A DNA stretch of 64,000 nucleotides from a virus: IMG/VR virus record IMGVR_UViG_3300033145_000529, positions 84,198 to 148,197 of that record. One strand, given 5' to 3'. The notes under the pieces were generated by a model. That model was not told the DNA's origin, made no database searches, and saw only the letters and a program-made list of their open reading frames with translations. A program made the translations under genes and the position numbers. This document shows positions 1 to 8,875 of this stretch, in pieces (position 1 is the first letter of the stretch; the number at the start of each line of letters is the position of its first letter).

Positions 1-188
1 TTTATCCCGCTTTTGCTTTTAAGTTTAAGTTCACTCAACAGAATGGTATGAGTAAGATGGTCGTAATCCCATTTCCAGTAATGGAGAGAGTTCTGCGTGA
101 GGCTAATAATGTATATGAGGAATTAGAAGAGCTAAAAAGAGAGTTGGTTATGTGGCAAAAAGGAATTAAAACAAGGAAGGACGAATAA
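1..188 (+). CDS. 3' end of a gene cut by the window edge
   Basis: An open frame runs from base 3 to a TAA at 186-188 that overlaps the ATG of the next gene by one base. The visible 61 residues end in a charged helical stretch with a heptad-like pattern (VYEELEELKRELVMWQKG). I do not recognise it. Its tight junction with thyX suggests one transcript. Confidence 0.55.
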   Translation, partial: YPAFAFKFKFTQQNGMSKMVVIPFPVMERVLREANNVYEELEELKRELVMWQKGIKTRKDE

Positions 189-805
189 TGGAGATTATAG
201 AACCATCTGTTGAGATTATTGACGATATAAATGAGTTGCAAATTATCACCAAGCTTGAGTTGTGCGGTAGGACTGCTTATAAGTCAGAGGATAAAATTAC
301 TAAAGGTTCTGCGGAGAAGTTTATTCGTAGTATAATTAAATCGGGACACGGTAGTGTTTTAGAGCATACTAATATCACAGTAAAGTTTATATGTGATAGA
401 GGTGTGACACATGAACTCGTTAGACATCGTATAGCTTCTTATACTCAAGAGTCAACGAGATACTGTAATTACAGTAAAAAGGGTGTAATGTTTATCCGTC
501 CTCTTTTTTGGGACGAGGGTTCACTGGAATGGGGACTGTGGTATAGAGCAATGCAGGAAGCTGAGATTAGATACAATAAACTAATTAAGCTAGGAGCAAC
601 ACCTCAAGAGGCTAGAAGCGTATTACCTAATTCCCTAAAGACTGAAATTGCAACTACTATGAATATCAGAGAGTGGAGACATGTTCTTGGTTTGAGAACG
701 CAACCAAATTGTCATCCGCAAATGCGGCAACTTATGTATATACTTTTATTAGAGTTCAGGAAGAAGTTACCCGTTCTATTTGAAGATGTGGGAGTATTAG
801 AATAA
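188..805 (+). CDS. thyX: FAD-dependent thymidylate synthase ThyX
   Basis: This 205-residue protein should convert dUMP to dTMP with FAD, NADPH and methylene-tetrahydrofolate. The ThyX signature is clear: RHRIASYTQESTRY matches RHR-x2-S-x-x-E-x-S-x-R. The C-terminal stretch with NIREWRHVLGLR and a following CHPQMRQ is typical of the family's last helices. Length fits the family (about 200-250). The ATG overlaps the upstream stop. It starts a nucleotide/replication module; no separate ThyA is seen. Confidence 0.95.
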   Translation: MEIIEPSVEIIDDINELQIITKLELCGRTAYKSEDKITKGSAEKFIRSIIKSGHGSVLEHTNITVKFICDRGVTHELVRHRIASYTQESTRYCNYSKKGVMFIRPLFWDEGSLEWGLWYRAMQEAEIRYNKLIKLGATPQEARSVLPNSLKTEIATTMNIREWRHVLGLRTQPNCHPQMRQLMYILLLEFRKKLPVLFEDVGVLE

Positions 806-807
806 TA

Positions 808-984
808 ATGCGAAGAAATCGCTTCTATAATTTGTTCACAAAGGAAGAAGAGGAACGTAGAGCAGTAAATTGTTATTATGCTGATTTAATTATTTGTGAC
901 AAGAGAGTTGCGAGTAGGTGTAGGCAGGAGTCGTATAGGTTGTGGCGTAAATGCCCGAAACACAGAGGAGAAGAAAGTGTATGA
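808..984 (+). CDS. small Cys-containing protein, 58 aa
   Basis: A short frame starts 2 bases after thyX and ends at a TGA that overlaps the ATG at 981. The peptide is basic and has four cysteines in its second half (C-x-Y-x-A..C, then R-C-R and K-C-P-K-H), so metal binding is possible. Tight spacing on both sides supports it as real. No family recognised. Confidence 0.5.
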   Translation: MRRNRFYNLFTKEEEERRAVNCYYADLIICDKRVASRCRQESYRLWRKCPKHRGEESV

Positions 985-2036
985 TTGATTGGATTTTTGA
1001 CAAGTCAAGACGTTTGACCGAACTTGTTTGTGACCCCGAAAGATACAGCGAAAGTCAAATAGCTAAGATAATGACTGAAGAGTTCGGGGAAGAGTTTTCT
1101 AGAGATGCTGTTCATAATAAAATTTTGCGGCTTAGTGTGAGGTCACTTCTTGATAGACCAATACCAAATAGGATGCCATACTATTCCGCTTACAAGGACA
1201 TCATAGAAGGTATTGAGGATGAACCAGATAAGGTACTTGAGCTTCAACCGAATCAAATGTACCTAGAACTACCAAAGGAAAACTTAAAAATTCTGCATCT
1301 TGGTGACCCCCATATCCCATTTCAGTGTGATGACCAGGTACAGATTGCTATGAATAGAAATGCGTCTGCGGATGTTGTACTAACAACTGAAGTCATTGAT
1401 TGCTACTCTATTTCAAGGTTTAATAAGAATCTAAGCGTTCCTTTTGAGGTAGAGATAGACAATGCGGTTAGGTATTTTGAAACCCTGAGTGAGAACTTTC
1501 CCTTAGTTATTGTCACATCGGGCAATCATGACAAAAGGATAGATAAGGCTTTCATGAAAGGTGTTCCACCATCCTTACTGTGGTTGGTTAAAGGCAGTAT
1601 CCTGAAGCTGTTAGCGAAACCTTTCCCCAATATTATAGTGTCTGAGACACCTGTTTTACAGATAAATGATGCTGTATTTGCTCATGCAGAGTTCTTCTCA
1701 AAAGTTGATTTGAAGGCGGCAATGAATGTTAGAAGTTTCCTTGATGAATGGAAAGATACGTTAAGTTTACGTGACTTCCGTCTTGTAATAGAGTCTCATA
1801 CTCATATGGTAGGTGCAACTTACAGAAGTGGTAATCTGAAGGTAATGGAAAGTGGATGTCTTTGCAGAGTTCCAGATTATGCTGTTATGGGGTTTTATAG
1901 TAAACCTCAGACTAATGGATATGTTGTTGTGGTTCAAAAAAATGGGGTTACTGACTTTAATCTTACTAGAGAGTATGTGTTCCCAACAGAGAGGTATACA
2001 CCAAATGTCTTCACAGGAGTGAGGATGGAGATATAA
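981..2036 (+). CDS. calcineurin-like metallophosphoesterase with N-terminal HTH
   Basis: I prefer the ATG at 981 (MIDWIFDKS) over the in-frame one at 951, because an AGGAG lies about 11 bases upstream and the start overlaps the previous stop. Residues about 20-55 form a helix-turn-helix-like region (SESQIAKIM). The phosphoesterase metal motifs follow: GDPHIP near residue 108, GNHD near 181, and a late H-T-H (ESHTHM) near 273. The usual GD-x2-D second motif is TEVID, so one metal ligand is changed from D to E. Probably acts on nucleic acid; the substrate is unknown. Confidence 0.8.
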   Translation: MIDWIFDKSRRLTELVCDPERYSESQIAKIMTEEFGEEFSRDAVHNKILRLSVRSLLDRPIPNRMPYYSAYKDIIEGIEDEPDKVLELQPNQMYLELPKENLKILHLGDPHIPFQCDDQVQIAMNRNASADVVLTTEVIDCYSISRFNKNLSVPFEVEIDNAVRYFETLSENFPLVIVTSGNHDKRIDKAFMKGVPPSLLWLVKGSILKLLAKPFPNIIVSETPVLQINDAVFAHAEFFSKVDLKAAMNVRSFLDEWKDTLSLRDFRLVIESHTHMVGATYRSGNLKVMESGCLCRVPDYAVMGFYSKPQTNGYVVVVQKNGVTDFNLTREYVFPTERYTPNVFTGVRMEI

Positions 2037-2365
2037 TGTATAGAATAGAGGGTGATGGTAGTTATCAGCATACTGTAATTTGGAGAGATGGTGAGCAAAT
2101 TTCCTATGAACAATGTGAATTTAGGATAAACCAAGAGGAAGAATGTGTTGCAGTTGTTGATGGTGTATTTGGTACTCTTGACCGTATGTTATTAACTGGT
2201 ATTTACATGATAGTAAGCGATGGTAAGTTTACCAATTCTAAGCTGTTCTATATGACAGAAATACTTCACGGTGTTCAGTGGTTGAAAGGTATTATAAAGC
2301 AAGAGGGACATCCTGAGCTACGGTTGGGTACTATATTGTTACCTAATTTTATTGAGGAAGAATAA
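2036..2365 (+). CDS. hypothetical protein, 109 aa
   Basis: Its ATG overlaps the TAA of the upstream phosphoesterase by one base and its own TAA overlaps the next ATG, so it lies within a translationally coupled run. The protein looks like a mixed alpha/beta domain with several short strands and no metal or nucleotide motif. Not recognised. Confidence 0.65.
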   Translation: MYRIEGDGSYQHTVIWRDGEQISYEQCEFRINQEEECVAVVDGVFGTLDRMLLTGIYMIVSDGKFTNSKLFYMTEILHGVQWLKGIIKQEGHPELRLGTILLPNFIEEE

Positions 2366-2790
2366 TGTTTGAAGTGTGGGTAGATGGGTCTGTAAGAAAT
2401 GGTAACCCAGGTTTTGGTGGGGTTGGTGTTTACGTAGAACACGATGGTATTGAGGTGTGGAGATACTCTTCACTGTGGGGTGAAGATGTTTCTAATAATC
2501 AAATAGAATATGCGGCTATGATATATGCTTTAGAGTATTTGCAAGGTATTAATACTACAAATGAACCTTGTAAAATATATACAGACAGTGCCCTTGTTCA
2601 CGGTCACGTAGTGAAAAGGTGGAAATGTAATTTTGAGCATCTTAGAATTTTACGAAATGAGGTTATTATGCTAATACGAACTGCGTCTTTTAAGGTGGAG
2701 ATAGTTTGGAATGGCAGACTCAGTAATGAAATAGCTAATGAGTTAGCTCAAGCGGTTACAGAAAAGGAGAAATTGGCAAGGAGAGGATGA
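2365..2790 (+). CDS. ribonuclease H-like protein (RNase HI fold)
   Basis: The 141-residue protein has the RNase HI layout: first-strand Asp in WVDGSVRNG, a glycine-rich turn, Glu in NNQIEYAAM, and Asp in IYTDSALV. The fourth metal ligand, usually Asp in a late D-x-LA motif, appears as Asn in NEIANELA, so activity may be altered. It probably removes RNA primers during phage replication, given the polymerase downstream. Confidence 0.8.
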   Translation: MFEVWVDGSVRNGNPGFGGVGVYVEHDGIEVWRYSSLWGEDVSNNQIEYAAMIYALEYLQGINTTNEPCKIYTDSALVHGHVVKRWKCNFEHLRILRNEVIMLIRTASFKVEIVWNGRLSNEIANELAQAVTEKEKLARRG

Positions 2791-3197
2791 TGGCAGAGTT
2801 TGACAAAGTTAAAGATAGCGGCAAACATCAAGAATTTGAAACTGGTAGTAAAAGAGATACTAGGGACGGGAAGGGACGTTTTGACCTTATCCCATCATAT
2901 GCTTTAACTAGGCTTGCTAGGCACTATGAGAATGGTGCTAAGAAATATGGTGATAGAAACTGGGAAAGGGGGCAACCCCTGGCTCGATATTTGGATTCTA
3001 TGATTCGGCATGCTTATAAGTTTTTGGGTGGCAGCCAAGAGGAAGACCATCTTGCGGCTGTTGCTTGGAATGCTCTTGCTTATATTGAAACAGAGCATAG
3101 AATAGAACAGGGGATTCTATCAGTAGACCTTGATGACATAGAATTAGTGAGGAAGATGTTAAATGGAGGGAATAATAAAACTGAACAGAAAACTTAG
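2787..3197 (+). CDS. dATP/dGTP diphosphohydrolase-like protein (DUF5664 type)
   Basis: The core GRFDLIPSYALTRLARHY, then GAKKYGDRNWERG, then RYLDSMIRHAYKFLGG and EEDHLAAVAWNALA is what I remember for the phage DUF5664 family, annotated as a dATP/dGTP diphosphohydrolase N-terminal region and related to MazG-type all-alpha pyrophosphohydrolases. The E-x2-D in EEDHLAA is the likely metal site. It may adjust the dNTP pool with ThyX and dCMP deaminase. A related family (MazZ) serves diaminopurine genomes, but no PurZ is visible here. Confidence 0.7.
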   Translation: MMAEFDKVKDSGKHQEFETGSKRDTRDGKGRFDLIPSYALTRLARHYENGAKKYGDRNWERGQPLARYLDSMIRHAYKFLGGSQEEDHLAAVAWNALAYIETEHRIEQGILSVDLDDIELVRKMLNGGNNKTEQKT

Positions 3198-3442
3198 GAA
3201 CGATGGTCGTAAGTTTTGTTCTTCTTGTAATAGAGAGGTATCATTAGACTTATTTTCTGGTAATACCGCTTCGTGTAAAGATTGTAAGAATAAAAGAGGA
3301 TAGATTGATACCAGAAAAAGGTTATACTCAAGGTAACGTGGTTTGGTGTGTTTGGTGGGTTAACAGGATGAAGTTTGAAATGGATAGTGGTACGTTTTAT
3401 AGTAGAGTTCAATTGATTATGGAGCACAGATATGAGCAGTAA
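3163..3442 (+). pseudogene. broken HNH homing endonuclease
   Basis: The first frame (3163-3303) encodes a zinc ribbon, CSSCNREV..CKDCKNKRG, then stops. The +1 frame continues as DRLIPEKGYTQGNVVWCVWW and NRMKFEM to 3442, the usual C-terminal part of phage HNH nucleases. The two halves are one frameshift apart and the central HNH segment is missing. A decayed mobile endonuclease. Confidence 0.7.
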
Positions 3443-3836
3443 ACATAAAAGTCATAGCTTAGATAAGGAATGTCTTTGTCCAAAGTGTCATTTACGGTTC
3501 GTTTGTTTTACTGAGGAACGAGTGTTCTCTGACCCCATATATCAGGGGTTGTTTGAAGCATTGATGGCTCAAGGGAAGTCTAGGGAAAAAGCTCTTGACG
3601 AAGTGACGGCTGAAATTAAGTTTAGGATGAATAACCCTATCGAAATAGGTGGTGGAAGTAATGGTACAATGTACCCACTTCCAACTACAATACCAGCTAT
3701 CACACCAAATATTCAACCAGATGTACAACCTTGGATAGTGATTTCCGAGTATTCTGATACTGTTAATGACAAAGGAGAAGTGCAGGTGAATTATACTATG
3801 TATGATGGGAAGGAAGTTAGCTGGTTATGCAAATAA
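3432..3836 (+). CDS. CRF-tag protein, 134 aa
   Basis: The N-terminal region carries CPKCHLRFVCFT (Cys16, 19, 25), the first instance of the C-x2-C-x2-RF-x-C-[YFW]-T element found in 25 proteins of this window. The rest has a helical segment and a Pro/Thr-rich linker before a short beta-like C-terminus. It overlaps the downstream polymerase gene by 10 bases. No family recognised beyond the tag, whose three cysteines suggest Zn or Fe-S binding. Confidence 0.75.
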   Translation: MSSKHKSHSLDKECLCPKCHLRFVCFTEERVFSDPIYQGLFEALMAQGKSREKALDEVTAEIKFRMNNPIEIGGGSNGTMYPLPTTIPAITPNIQPDVQPWIVISEYSDTVNDKGEVQVNYTMYDGKEVSWLCK

Positions 3837-5815
3837 ACTTAGACAATTATGAACTCATTGAGAAAAATGCAGAAATACCTTTAATCTTGGTAGAGGCGGA
3901 ACAGTGCAAGTATATAGGTCTTGATACTGAGAATAAGGGCGGACTTGACATTCTTGCACCAGGAGTTAAGCTACTTCTTGTTCAGCTTGAAATAAAGGGC
4001 AAAGCATATATTATTGATGCCCGAAAGGTTGATATATCTCTTTTAAGTGACTTATTAATGAACAGGAAGCGATGGATTAAAATTGTCCAAAACGCTAACT
4101 ATGATTACAAAATTTTGAAAGTGCTACGTGGAATTCCTCTTCGTGGAGTCTTTGACACTAAGATAGCGGAGTCATTATTGCATATGGGAATAGGAAAAGG
4201 GGGAAATTCTCTTGATAATCTTTCACTCAAGTACCTAGACTACAAGATGGATAAGGATATTGTGTTAACATTTGTTAACCATCCTGATGATGCACCGTTT
4301 ACAGAGGAACAACTTCGCTATGCGGCTGGCGATGTTCTTGTTCTCCCAGGAATACGTAAACGACAACAAATGTATTTGAATCAGTATAGGCTTAATCCAA
4401 TTGCTGAATTGGAGTTTGCTTTAGTTGAATCAGTGGCGGAAATGGAACTTGCTGGTATTACTCTAGATTCTGAGATGTGGAATAAAAGCTTAGATAACAC
4501 TAAGAAGAAGTTATTTAAAATAAGTACTGAATTGAGGCAGGTTTTACCAGATCCACCAGTACCACCTCCCAAACTAGTGAGATTGAAGAAGGATGGTACT
4601 CCATATGCCAATACACCCAAATCAAAACCACCACCAGTTCTTAATCTCGATAGTTGGCAACAGCTTGTACAGGCTTTTAATGAAATTGGTGTAGACTTAC
4701 GGGAGGTCAATAAGAAGACGAGGAAAGGTCCAACTAATAGTGGAACTATAAAAGTCGCTCAAAGTGTCTACAATAGTGATTCTGTGAAAGCTACCACGCT
4801 TAAAAACCTAATAAAATATAGGGGACTTAATCAGGTCAAGAAAACTTTTGGTGATAATCTTATTAATTGTATTAGAGATGATGGAAGAATCCATGCGAGA
4901 TTTCATCAGAATGGAACTGAAAGTGGGCGGTTTAGTAGCTCTGCCCCCAACCTTCAAAATATTCAGAAGAAGGGCAAGGAAGGAGAGATATTAAGGTCTT
5001 GTTTTGTTCCAGCACCAGGTTATAAATTTGTCATTGCTGATTATAGTCAAATTGAATTAAGAATAGTTGCGGAGTTGAGTGGTGACCCTGTAATGTTGGC
5101 TATGCTTCAAGACCCGAAAGGGGACATTCATCGGGCTACTGCATCTCAAATGTACAAAGTTTCATATGACAGCGTTTCTACGGTATTGAGGAGAGCGGCT
5201 AAAACCTTGAATTTTGGTATTATTTATGGGATGATGATAAAGACACTTGCAGAGCGTCTTAATTGTTCTTCCACTGAGGCAGACGGTCACCTACGAAGGT
5301 ATAATGAGACATACTCTACTTTGATGGAATGGTTAAAAGATGAGGGTGATGCTGCATATAAGAGAGGTTGGACTAGAACAATTGGTGGTAGAATCAGGTG
5401 GTTTCCCACATTAAATGAGAAAGATTTTGAGACGAAGCGAGAATTTAATAATATGGTTGACTTCTTCAAGCGAGTAGGAAGGAATCACCCTGTTCAGGGG
5501 ACATCTGCTGATATGACCAAGACGTCTATTGTTCTGCTTTATTTTCCTTTGTTACACTTTACATCTAAATTAGTCAATACTATTCATGATGAACTTTGCA
5601 TTGAGACACCAATTAAGCATACTATAGAGGTGGCGCATATAGTAAAAGAGAGAATGATTCATGCAGGAGAGCAGTTCTTACACAAAGTTCCTGTCCTAGT
5701 AGATGTTAAAATAAGAGATTCTTGGTGGGTAAGTGACGATGTACCTGATGATGAAAGTGGGCAACAATTGTGGTTAATGCCACAAAGGTATGGATTGGAT
5801 GGTAACGGGCAGTAA
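3827..5815 (+). CDS. family A DNA polymerase with 3'-5' exonuclease
   Basis: A 662-residue replicative polymerase. The exonuclease has D33 and E35 in GLDTENKG, DTKIAESL, and Y-A-A-G-D near residue 168. Polymerase motif A is ADYSQIELRI near 403, motif B is RRAAKTLNFGIIYG near 460, and motif C is IHDEL near 585. There is no 5' nuclease domain. It overlaps the CRF-tag gene upstream and is probably co-translated. Likely copies the phage genome together with RecA and the Cas4-like nuclease. Confidence 0.96.
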   Translation: MQINLDNYELIEKNAEIPLILVEAEQCKYIGLDTENKGGLDILAPGVKLLLVQLEIKGKAYIIDARKVDISLLSDLLMNRKRWIKIVQNANYDYKILKVLRGIPLRGVFDTKIAESLLHMGIGKGGNSLDNLSLKYLDYKMDKDIVLTFVNHPDDAPFTEEQLRYAAGDVLVLPGIRKRQQMYLNQYRLNPIAELEFALVESVAEMELAGITLDSEMWNKSLDNTKKKLFKISTELRQVLPDPPVPPPKLVRLKKDGTPYANTPKSKPPPVLNLDSWQQLVQAFNEIGVDLREVNKKTRKGPTNSGTIKVAQSVYNSDSVKATTLKNLIKYRGLNQVKKTFGDNLINCIRDDGRIHARFHQNGTESGRFSSSAPNLQNIQKKGKEGEILRSCFVPAPGYKFVIADYSQIELRIVAELSGDPVMLAMLQDPKGDIHRATASQMYKVSYDSVSTVLRRAAKTLNFGIIYGMMIKTLAERLNCSSTEADGHLRRYNETYSTLMEWLKDEGDAAYKRGWTRTIGGRIRWFPTLNEKDFETKREFNNMVDFFKRVGRNHPVQGTSADMTKTSIVLLYFPLLHFTSKLVNTIHDELCIETPIKHTIEVAHIVKERMIHAGEQFLHKVPVLVDVKIRDSWWVSDDVPDDESGQQLWLMPQRYGLDGNGQ

Positions 5816-5820
5816 AGTTG

Positions 5821-6003
5821 ATGACGCTATTACTTGTATTGTAGCGATATACCGCACTTGTCGGCAAGCTGTCATCTACAAATATACTAGAAAGATACCC
5901 GCATAATGAAGAATTGCCAGGATTAGAGGAGGAGTGCGAAAAATGTGAATTTAGTTTTTTGCGTGCTTCTTCTAGGAGTAGAAGTCATGTATCATGGGGG
6001 TAA
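5821..6003 (+). pseudogene. remnant of a CRF-tag gene with an in-frame TAG
   Basis: Reading from ATG 5821 gives seven codons, then TAG (5842-5844), then an open frame to 6003 that ends CEKCEFSFLRAS. The last part aligns with the CRF tag, but the R of RF and the third Cys are lost. Most likely a decayed tag protein between polA and the deaminase. A rival small frame (about 5799-5906) overlaps it, so I cannot exclude a different real peptide. Confidence 0.4.
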
Positions 6004-6017
6004 GTAAGGAGAGGTTA

Positions 6018-6587
6018 ATGAAAGAACATACAAGTCAACATGAGTGGGATTTACATTTTATGAGAGAGACTAAGCTTTGGATGGGGAGGAGCAAATGTCT
6101 TTCCAGACAAATCGGTGCTGTTTTAGTTCAAGGTAAGCATATTATAGCAAGTGGGTACAATGGACCTCCAATGGGTGTTCCCCATTGTGACCATAGAAAT
6201 AATCAAGGATACTACACTAATTTTGTTGAGGAGAAGTGTCCACGACAAAGAATGGGGTTTAAGAGTGGTGAGGGTATGGAGCATTGTGTTGCTGTTCATG
6301 CAGAGATAAACCCCATTATGCAGGCGGCAAAAATGGGCATCTCAACTAGAGGTGCAACGCTCTATTGCTATTGTGGTACACCTTGCATTAACTGTACAAA
6401 AGAGATTATACAAGCTGGAATAACGAGAATAGTTTGTCTTGGCAAAAGTGGAACTTCTCATGCACAAATAAAAGATGGGGATAACCCCACAAAGAGAGGA
6501 TACAACTTTCCATTGTCGGAGAAGATACTTGAACTGGTTGGAGTTAAATTAGATGTAATTACCGAAGAAGAGGTAAATAGTGGCTAA
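6018..6587 (+). CDS. deoxycytidylate deaminase
   Basis: Catalyses dCMP to dUMP, feeding ThyX. The zinc site is visible as HAE (AVHAEINPI) and PCINC (TPCINCTKEI). The insert CDHRNNQGYY..EKCPRQ is typical of phage dCMP deaminases, which bind a second zinc there. I choose ATG 6018 because AAGGAGAGG lies just upstream; the earlier ATG at 5994 has none. Its end overlaps the recA start by 8 bases. Confidence 0.93.
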   Translation: MKEHTSQHEWDLHFMRETKLWMGRSKCLSRQIGAVLVQGKHIIASGYNGPPMGVPHCDHRNNQGYYTNFVEEKCPRQRMGFKSGEGMEHCVAVHAEINPIMQAAKMGISTRGATLYCYCGTPCINCTKEIIQAGITRIVCLGKSGTSHAQIKDGDNPTKRGYNFPLSEKILELVGVKLDVITEEEVNSG

Positions 6588-7590
6588 GGATATTAAGGAA
6601 CTTGTTGACCTAATCTTAAAGAAAACAGACAAAATATTTGTTCCTGAAGGTAAAACGACTTGGAGATTGCCTATGGGCATCCCATCACTAGACCGTATTC
6701 TTGGTGGTGGATTTCCTGGTGGAGCAATTGTTCAGATTTATGGTCCAGAAGAAGCAGGAAAGACAACACTTGCTTATCATGTTGCGGGACAAGCGGTTAA
6801 GTTGGGGTATCCCACATTATACATTGGTTTGGAAGGGTATAGTGAGCAATATGCCAAAGCATGCGGAGTTGATGTAGATAGTGATAAATTTCACCCTGTT
6901 TCGGGGGACTTTGCTGAAGAGGTATTCAATATGTGTATTGAGGGATTACGGAACTATGACTTAAAGGTAGTAGTTATGGATTCCATCACTGCGGCTATAC
7001 CTAAAGCTAATATTGAAAAAAAGCAACCTACTGATGCTATGGACAAAGGTCCAAGTCTTGGGGCAAAAGCCCGAACTGTTGGTTATTTTGTGGAACAACT
7101 ACAACACCCCATTAGAAGAAAACACGGTCTTTTTGTCACAGTAAATCAGCTTAGGTCTAATATTGGTAAATTTACTTCGGGATTAAAGCCTTCTGGTGGA
7201 ATGGCTTTACAATACTACACGGATGTTAAGATTTCAATGTGGGGTAGTAAGGATAGGTCTACAGGAATCATTGAGAGTAAAGTGACCGTCAACAAAGGTA
7301 AAGAATGGGATGTCGTTCCTTGGGGTGCTACTACTTTGTATATAGAACACGGTAAAGGGATTAGTGTTAACCATGATATTATTACTATCTGTGAGAAGGT
7401 AGGTATAATTAAGAAGAGCGGTTCTTGGTATAATTACGATGATGGGAAGCAGGAGTATAAGTTCCAAGGGATAGCCAAATTTGCAGATGAGTTAGAAAAT
7501 AACTTAGCACTTCGAGAGGAACTTTATAATAAGGCTACCCAGTCACAAGTAGAGGTCGAAGTGACTGAGGAGAATGAAGATGATAAATAA
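6580..7590 (+). CDS. recA: RecA recombinase
   Basis: A 336-residue RecA with Walker A GPEEAGKTT near residues 54-62, Walker B region VVVMDSITAAIP, and the VNQLRSNIG / PSGGMALQYY loop region involved in DNA binding. The start is GTG at 6580, preceded by GAAGAAGAGG and overlapping the deaminase stop. The acidic C-terminus is typical. It forms filaments on single-stranded DNA for phage recombination and repair. Confidence 0.95.
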   Translation: MAKDIKELVDLILKKTDKIFVPEGKTTWRLPMGIPSLDRILGGGFPGGAIVQIYGPEEAGKTTLAYHVAGQAVKLGYPTLYIGLEGYSEQYAKACGVDVDSDKFHPVSGDFAEEVFNMCIEGLRNYDLKVVVMDSITAAIPKANIEKKQPTDAMDKGPSLGAKARTVGYFVEQLQHPIRRKHGLFVTVNQLRSNIGKFTSGLKPSGGMALQYYTDVKISMWGSKDRSTGIIESKVTVNKGKEWDVVPWGATTLYIEHGKGISVNHDIITICEKVGIIKKSGSWYNYDDGKQEYKFQGIAKFADELENNLALREELYNKATQSQVEVEVTEENEDDK

Positions 7591-7759
7591 TCTTAGTGAC
7601 CTTTGGGTTAAAGCTTGTGAAGAACTTCGGTGTTTATCTAAAGATAGACCTTATATACGTAGTGAAGCCACGTTATGGGATGCTTTTAAATTTATGTATA
7701 TGCGTAGAGTTAATGGGGGCAAAACAGATGGTCGCAAAGTTTATGGTGAGGTAAAATAA
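7580..7759 (+). CDS. hypothetical protein, 59 aa
   Basis: GAGGAG lies 7 bases before ATG 7580, which is better placed than the in-frame ATG at 7574. The small, mildly basic peptide (DLWVKACEELRCLSKD..) has no recognised domain. It is tightly joined to recA and to the next gene (TAA/ATG overlap). Confidence 0.55.
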   Translation: MINNLSDLWVKACEELRCLSKDRPYIRSEATLWDAFKFMYMRRVNGGKTDGRKVYGEVK

Positions 7760-8124
7760 TGTTACCAGAAAGACCGAACATTGAAGAGTTTATAAAGCTT
7801 GTTGACGACCTTGCAGATATACAAGATGAATTAAACAAGCTGGAATATCAATACAGTAAGAAAGTTGCTACTAATGTTCGTAGTGCTATGGAACGTGGTG
7901 CAAAAACTAGGGAGCTTGATTGTGTAAAAGTTCTCGGTAATACCGAGGAAGAGCAAAAAGTTATGGATGGTTTGATGAATTCAATTCATGACAGGAAAAA
8001 AGCGGTAAGGATGTTATGGGGGAAAATAGAGGCATGGAAAGCGAAGAAGGAGCTATATAGGACTGACAGTTATCATCAGATTACTGGTAAACCTGATAAG
8101 AGTTTCTTTTCAGAAGAGGGGTAA
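7759..8124 (+). CDS. coiled-coil protein, 121 aa
   Basis: An almost entirely helical, charged protein with heptad-like runs (DDLADIQDELNKLEYQYSKK and DRKKAVRMLWGKIEAWKAKK). It lies between recA and a Cas4-like nuclease, so a recombination accessory role is conceivable, but this rests only on neighbours. No family recognised. Confidence 0.6.
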   Translation: MLPERPNIEEFIKLVDDLADIQDELNKLEYQYSKKVATNVRSAMERGAKTRELDCVKVLGNTEEEQKVMDGLMNSIHDRKKAVRMLWGKIEAWKAKKELYRTDSYHQITGKPDKSFFSEEG

Positions 8125-8131
8125 GACATTT

Positions 8132-8875
8132 ATGGAAATAAGTTATACTATGCTCCATTCTTTAATGGAATGTGAATACAGTTACTACTTGAGATATGTT
8201 GAGAGAGTTCCTATTAGGGAGTCGTCAGCTTCAGTTTATGGGACTGCTGTTCACAGAGCTATACATACAGGATATGAGAATAATCTAGCTAGAGATGACT
8301 GGGCAAAGGTATTTAAACATGAATGGGTAGTTTTAACATCAAGCAAAGATATAGCTTTTTATAATGAGAACGAATATCTGAAGAAGTTCAAGGATGGGCA
8401 ACAACTTCTTTTAGATTATTATGATACATTTGTAAAAAAAGAAAAAAAACCGCCCCAAATGTTAGAATACTTTTTTGGGAGAGATAAAGCTGTAAAGCTT
8501 GGAAAGCATGTTATCATAGGAGTCCTCGACCAAATAGATGCCAGGAGTAGAATTATTGATTATAAAACTGGTATTAAACCAACACAAGCGAAGTTAGACC
8601 TTGATTTACAGTTTACAATTTACAGCTATGCTTATAGACAACTGTTTGACCGAGAAGAAAGTGGTCTTGTTTTGAGGCATCTTGGTACTATGAAAGATAT
8701 GAAAACAAAACGTACTGAAGAAGATTTTGAGCTTGTCAAGGAAGAAGTTGATAAGGTTGAGAGAAGATTGAAAGGTAAAATATTTGTTAGGAATTTAGGT
8801 AGGGGGTGTGCTAATTGTTATTTTATTGAACACTGTCTAGGCAAGGAGAGGAAAATTGGGAGAAGTTGGGCATAA
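8132..8875 (+). CDS. Cas4/RecB-like PD-(D/E)XK nuclease with Fe-S cysteines
   Basis: A 247-residue single-domain exonuclease. The nuclease core has a conserved helix (YGTAVHRAIHTGYE), the Asp in VLDQIDARS and the D-Y-K of IIDYKTG. One N-terminal Cys (MECEYSYYLRY) and three C-terminal Cys (CANCYFIEHC) form the 4Fe-4S pattern of Cas4/AddB proteins. It may resect DNA for RecA. There is no CRISPR array, so it is not evidence of a CRISPR system. Confidence 0.88.
   Translation: MEISYTMLHSLMECEYSYYLRYVERVPIRESSASVYGTAVHRAIHTGYENNLARDDWAKVFKHEWVVLTSSKDIAFYNENEYLKKFKDGQQLLLDYYDTFVKKEKKPPQMLEYFFGRDKAVKLGKHVIIGVLDQIDARSRIIDYKTGIKPTQAKLDLDLQFTIYSYAYRQLFDREESGLVLRHLGTMKDMKTKRTEEDFELVKEEVDKVERRLKGKIFVRNLGRGCANCYFIEHCLGKERKIGRSWA

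Noticed and set aside
3194-3427. Minus-strand 77-aa ORF over the HNH remnant
   Set aside because: Antisense shadow; the plus strand shows clear HNH text.
8132-8875. Cas4-like gene as part of CRISPR-Cas
   Set aside because: No repeats, cas1 or cas2; a phage recombination nuclease is enough.
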